Source: Nissolia schottii
Lineage: Eukaryota; Streptophyta; Magnoliopsida; Fabales; Fabaceae
DNA length: 64,000 nucleotides
Reading direction: 5' to 3'
Assembly (NCBI GenBank): GCA_003254905.1
Contig: QANU01066119.1
Span: forward strand, 158,836-222,835
Shown: piece after piece, positions 60,601 through 64,000 of the stretch
Layout: every line of letters starts with the position of its first letter
Numbering within the stretch: the stretch's first letter is position 1
The notes under the pieces: generated by a model
Database searches by the model: none
Seen by the model: the letters and a program-made list of their open reading frames with translations, nothing else
Told to the model about the DNA's origin: nothing
Position numbers and translations under genes: made by a program

Positions 60601-61445
60601 GTTTCTTTCCTCTATTATTGATGCTGTTTATGAATATTTTCACGTGGAAGCTAAAAATTATAAGCTTTCAGTTACTATTTAAAACTTTTCTGGTCCAACT
60701 GTACAGGTTTTCTCGTTGGTATGCTCACGTATTGTGTTATTGTACAGTACTGGCTGTTCTCATCTATACGTGGAGAGCTGTTCTATTTGAACTATCAAAC
60801 TGGAAGAATGCTGCATTTGCTATTGTTCGTTTTATCGGATTCGTCCTCAAATATGCTTTGGCCATAGTCTATCACTTCATAGGAAATCCCATCACGTTTT
60901 CAATTAGATGCACCGAGGATTTGTTTTACACCATTCGTGCTTTCTACTCTTGGACAATTAACAATGCTCCTGTACCAGACCTGACGCTAATCATCGTGCT
61001 GGCATCAGTTGTTTTAGCTGTTGCTGAAGCTACTGTCCCAAACTGTATCAATGACCAACCTTATGTTTTGACGGTATCTGGTCTTATTGGCTATGCCGTT
61101 GTTAGAGGCTATATCTCTGAACCCTTTTTCTGGACCCTTCTGCTTGGGGTGTATGCGTTCTCAAAATTGGTCAAAAAGAGAGACGATGTTTCATCCGCAA
61201 TGCCTGTAGCAGCTGTACTAGCTGCTGTTGGAGAGCCTTGGGTTAGAGTTTTGGTGCTTATTTCATATGCAGCCTTGGCTATTTATCAGTATTCCAGAAC
61301 TCTTTCCAAAGAGAAACAAGTTGATGAATTTGAAACAACAGGGAGGAGGCTTCCAGTACCACTTCTTGTTGCAGCTATAGCAATTGGCTTACGCCTTGCT
61401 GTGAAGTGGGCTGGGTATCGGCACTTGACATGGATGATTGTGTGA
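57637..61445 (+). CDS. EMB1923-like plastid multi-pass membrane protein
   Basis: Two exons, 57637-57982 and 60748-61445, joined at ATAG|GTCAGT and TGTACAG|TACTGG (phase 1), give 347 residues. The N-terminus is Ser/Thr/Pro-rich without acidic residues for about 60 residues (chloroplast transit peptide), then acidic (DDGGSGGSGEVDWDEAEKEA), then MPERFRYLAKEAPDPP and RWPWFIVLAVLIYTWRAVLF across the junction, then about six membrane segments ending RHLTWMIV. I recognise Arabidopsis EMB1923-like sequence from memory; its exact role is not established here. Without splicing, exon 1 runs on to a stop at 58062 (141 aa), which would be an intron-retention product. The 2765-bp intron contains a long-TIR transposon. 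Confidence 0.75.
59214..60186. mobile_element. Pack-MULE-like element with ~300-bp TIRs, in an intron
   Basis: Left end GGGTAAATGCCCTATTCAGT matches the reverse complement of the right end, GGGTAAATTCCTTATTCAGT; the inverted repeat runs about 300 bp (59214-59530 against 59890-60186). Flanks AATAAATTT and AATAATATG agree at 6 of 9 positions, a weak and decayed 9-bp duplication. The centre (59530-59890) carries a coding-like captured segment on the minus strand. No transposase. It lies inside the intron of the EMB1923-like gene. Confidence 0.7.
59662..59890 (-). pseudogene. Captured exon fragment within the intronic MULE
   Basis: A 70-codon minus-strand frame (VEEFLKKQMKKGAGDGEAHK, then YREESERSIVEDAESMKG) is charged and helical with gene-like codon use. 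It ends at a donor-like ATATG|GTAAGTG (just before 59660). It lies exactly between the TIRs, the usual position for captured host exons. I do not recognise the parent gene. Confidence 0.4.
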
Positions 61446-61830
61446 CTGCCAAAAGCAAATTTTTGTTGAGCCTAAAGATTAATGGAGTGTGGTGATCAAT
61501 AATTTTTGAGGTAGCATGTGATGTAGATGGTTAGAGCAGTTAGTATTCTATTCTCCTTGTTGCATTTATCCTGTTGTTGCATCATAAGGTTGTGCACATG
61601 TGCTTGTCCTTAGAAATTTTGTTATTGCATTTGTAATGGAGCCAGCTGTTTCAAGAGATGACAGGGAGAGAAAAGACTATAAACTGATTAAATGTGAGCA
61701 AGAATTTTGTTGTGAAGCTCTTCACTTAATTAGTTCGAGGTTGTTACATTCAGTCTTGCTTCGTTTATTTCAAGCATTTCCCGGAAGTGTTGGTGGATAG
61801 ATTTCTTCTGCATCAGTAAGTGCATTTGAA
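61446..61830. other. 3'UTR of the EMB1923-like gene and spacer
   Basis: T-rich sequence follows the stop. A 66-codon frame at 61600-61800 has no motif and is probably noise. Confidence 0.4.
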
Positions 61831-61831
61831 G

Positions 61832-62632
61832 ACTGTGTTTGGTTGCTAAGACGTGATTAAAAAAAATATAGAGACACGAAGATAGAAAAATAATATATAG
61901 GACTAAAAGTTAGTCTTGTATTTTGTTTAGTGATGGTATACAAGACACAGTTTGTTGTATTTGTATCGTGTTTGGTTTTGTGGCACACGACATAAAAAAA
62001 ACACGAAAAACGGTGTCATTTACTCCATGAAAAATGATGCCATGAAAAATGTTCCTTCCTTCCTCCCTCCTTCCTTCCTCTTGAAATTTTGGTGCCATTT
62101 ATTCCCTCGTTGTGATTGCGATTGGTGGAAGTGGGTCTGGTGGTCGTAGACACATTGGTGGCAGAGGTAGTGGTGATTTGTGATGTTGGTGGTGGGTTTG
62201 GTTGTGGTGGCCATGTCGGTGGCAGAAGTGGTGGTGGTCACGGTTGGTAGTGATGGGTCTGGTGGTGATGGTGGTGGCCATGATAGTGGTGGGTCTGGTG
62301 GTGGTGGTGGCCAATTGGCCATGTTGATGGCAGAAATGGTGGTGGGTTCGGTTGGTTGTGGTGGTGGCCACATTGGTGGCAAAGATGGTGGTGATTACGA
62401 TGGTAAGTGATTGGACTTATTAGATAAAATAGGCAATAAGAAAGTATGTTATGGGTAAATTAAAAATCAAAATTTCATTAAATTGTCTCTATCTTTGTGT
62501 CCCAAGTAAATTTGGAAGTATATAAAATACACAAATTGTCTATCTTGGAACACAAATTTTTGTTCTTATCTTTATAAACAAACATGATTTGTATTTGTAT
62601 GCCTATATTTTAGTTTTGTCTCACTAAACAAA
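61832..62632. repeat. Possible TIR element with a GGT-rich core
   Basis: The left side ('gtgtttggttgctaagac...gagacacgaagatag') and the reverse complement of the right side ('gatatttgtttagtgagaca...gacacaaagatagagaca') share several motifs in order, as in legume TIR elements that begin TGTTTGGTTG. Ends and target duplication are not resolved. Confidence 0.35.
62120..62405 (+). repeat. GGT/GGTGGC low-complexity tract
   Basis: About 280 bp of imperfect GGTGGT/GGTGGC repeats with longer repeats of 'ggccat.t.ggtggcagaaatggtggtg' type. Frames stay open on both strands through composition alone (Gly/Val-rich or Pro/His/Thr-rich). No gene. Confidence 0.7.
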
Positions 62633-62793
62633 TATCCGTGAAGTGTCACTAGAAAACTTTTGTCTAGTAGTAGCTGGAGAACACATTCGACATTGCACAT
62701 GATTTAGTTATTTAGTTATGTGAAAATTACATGTTGTTTAGTCATGTCCAAATTACATATGATTTGCTCAAGGCAGAGATTGATGATAAACAT

Positions 62794-63327
62794 GATTATT
62801 AAATTCTCGAGTTAATTCGTAAATTTGTTTACGTTTTTAATTTTATTACACAAAATGAGTTAATATTCTTGTAAACTCCTTTTTAGTAAATTCGTATTAG
62901 TTTAAATAAACTTTCTAATTCTATTAGGTAGTTTAAAATCTATCTGAGTTTACAAATTTACCTCAAATGTACCAATTTGGTAACTTTATTAAATACTTAG
63001 TTGACTTTATTTATGCTAAGTAATATCTATTGAATTTTTTAAAGATAATTTTTTATATTTATCGCAATTGAGCTATGTTTTATCAAAGTGTAAAATAATA
63101 TAAGTATAAAATAAAGTATGACATAATAACTAGGTATCATGCATTAAGGTATATTTTGTGATATTCCTTTTATTTATTTTATTTTAAAGTTAACATTATT
63201 CAATGTCAATTATAAATATAAAATTTAATCATGTTTCGTTTCTAATTGTATTGCTCATAACATATTTTTATGTATATAAACTTTTACGAGTTTATGATTT
63301 GAGTCTTAAATTTTAGAGTTTGACAAC
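62794..63327. repeat. TIR repeat, copy 2 (empty site for the MULE)
   Basis: In reverse complement it aligns with 3331-3518 joined to 6803-7132 throughout. The sequence across the junction contains a single TATTTTATT (63175-63183), the reverse complement of the MULE target AATAAAATA, without insertion. Confidence 0.6.
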
Positions 63328-63557
63328 TTTAGTGATGAGTACACACAAAACAAAGTCATATTTTTTTAAATGAAAAAAAAAAAAAACAAAGTCACTTGCA
63401 ATTTGTACATGAAAAAAAATCTTCTTATAGCCAATGCAACTTCACCTTATTTTTAACTACTTTCAGAGTATCATTTTAGTTCTATTAATGGTTTAAAACT
63501 TGAAACCGAGATTTATTTGCTGGTTGCTTGAAAACTATTATAATATCCTTCATGCTC

Positions 63558-63934
63558 AAAGAAAATTGAAGCATGAAGTTTGAATGATTGGGCATTTATA
63601 GTTGACCAATATAAAGGAGAAGATATAAATTCTAGTATCATCTTAATATAATGTCTAAAGAAAATGGGAATGGATCTTCTCATATTATTTTTTTACATGA
63701 TAAGGTTATGTATGATCTCACACCATTAATTTGTTTATTGTTTATGTCATACATGAGTCTCACTTTTTTAATTGATGGTGTAAGATCACACATGATATTG
63801 TCATGTGAAAAAAATAACATGAGAGATTCATTCCCAAAGAAAATTGAAGCATGACGTTTGTATAATTGGACATTTGTAGTTGACTCCATATAAAGGAGAA
63901 GACATAAATTCTACTATCATCTTAATATTAAGTA
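63558..63934. repeat. Tandem 99-bp duplication split by a small MITE
   Basis: The unit starting AAAGAAAATTGAAGCATGA occurs at 63558-63656 and again from 63836 to about 63934. Between them lies a 171-bp inverted-repeat element (63665-63835; ends GGGAATGGATCTTCTCATATTA and reverse-complement GGGAATGAATCTCTCATGTT) flanked by AAAGAAAA at 63657-63664 and 63836-63843. The 8-bp duplication is the start of the second unit, so the MITE (hAT-like by duplication length) inserted at the unit junction. Confidence 0.65.
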
Positions 63935-64000
63935 GGTCTAACATAATTCTTAAAACTAGTACAACAATAGGATTGTCTCATCTAATATATAGTAAAGGTT

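Noticed and set aside
60618-60747. ATG at 60618 as gene start
   Set aside because: The segment before 60748 reads as intron (T-rich, ends in CAG) and does not match the family.
62020-62410. Gly/Val-rich and Pro/His-rich frames around 62.0-62.4 kb
   Set aside because: All frames stay open through GGT repeat composition; no start context or family motif.

Overview
This window is nuclear DNA of a flowering plant. The evidence is spliced, AT-rich introns, plant-only gene families (GAUT10-type galacturonosyltransferase, QWRF proteins, a GT14 arabinogalactan glucuronosyltransferase-like gene), and many plant transposons (CACTA, MULE, hAT, copia and gypsy LTR elements). The repeat style, with long 'ggcttaaatac...tagtcctt' MULE termini, looks like a papilionoid legume such as soybean. 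That is recognition from memory, not a search. The assembly has N gaps or seams at 9470, 10445-10673, 32565-32583 and 38325.

Layout. 1-10000 is a repeat nest: three CACTA termini, a TIR repeat split by a 3.3 kb Pack-MULE (9-bp target duplication) that carries a C2H2 zinc-finger gene fragment, a tandem triplication of about 1 kb units, and a complete hAT-type MITE. Seven host genes follow: a GT14 glycosyltransferase (11309-15310, +, with a solo LTR in intron 1), an LTO1/YAE1-domain protein (18149-18574, -, with a predicted 5'UTR intron), a membrane-anchored coiled-coil protein (26083-28181, +), a 102-aa mitochondrial membrane protein in four exons (31233-32876, -), a QWRF protein (40564-44711, -), a GAUT10 ortholog (50913-53531, -) and an EMB1923-like multi-pass plastid protein (57637-61445, +, with a second long-TIR element in its intron). 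All seven were assembled by joining open frames at GT/AG sites with matching phase.

Between the genes lie fossil retroelements: a compact element with both 194-bp LTRs and a target duplication at 28597-30815, a nested copia pair at 33.1-37.7 kb, a solo LTR at 47212-48725, and two pairs of related LTR-like segments in inverted orientation (21.1-22.7 with 55.9-56.9 kb; 47.2-48.7 with 54.3-55.4 kb).

The genes form no operon or visible pathway, although GT14 and GAUT10 are both Golgi cell-wall glycosyltransferases. I found no undescribed biological system. The most useful results are the insertion histories (an empty site, nested target duplications, captured gene fragments) and the corrected exon structures.
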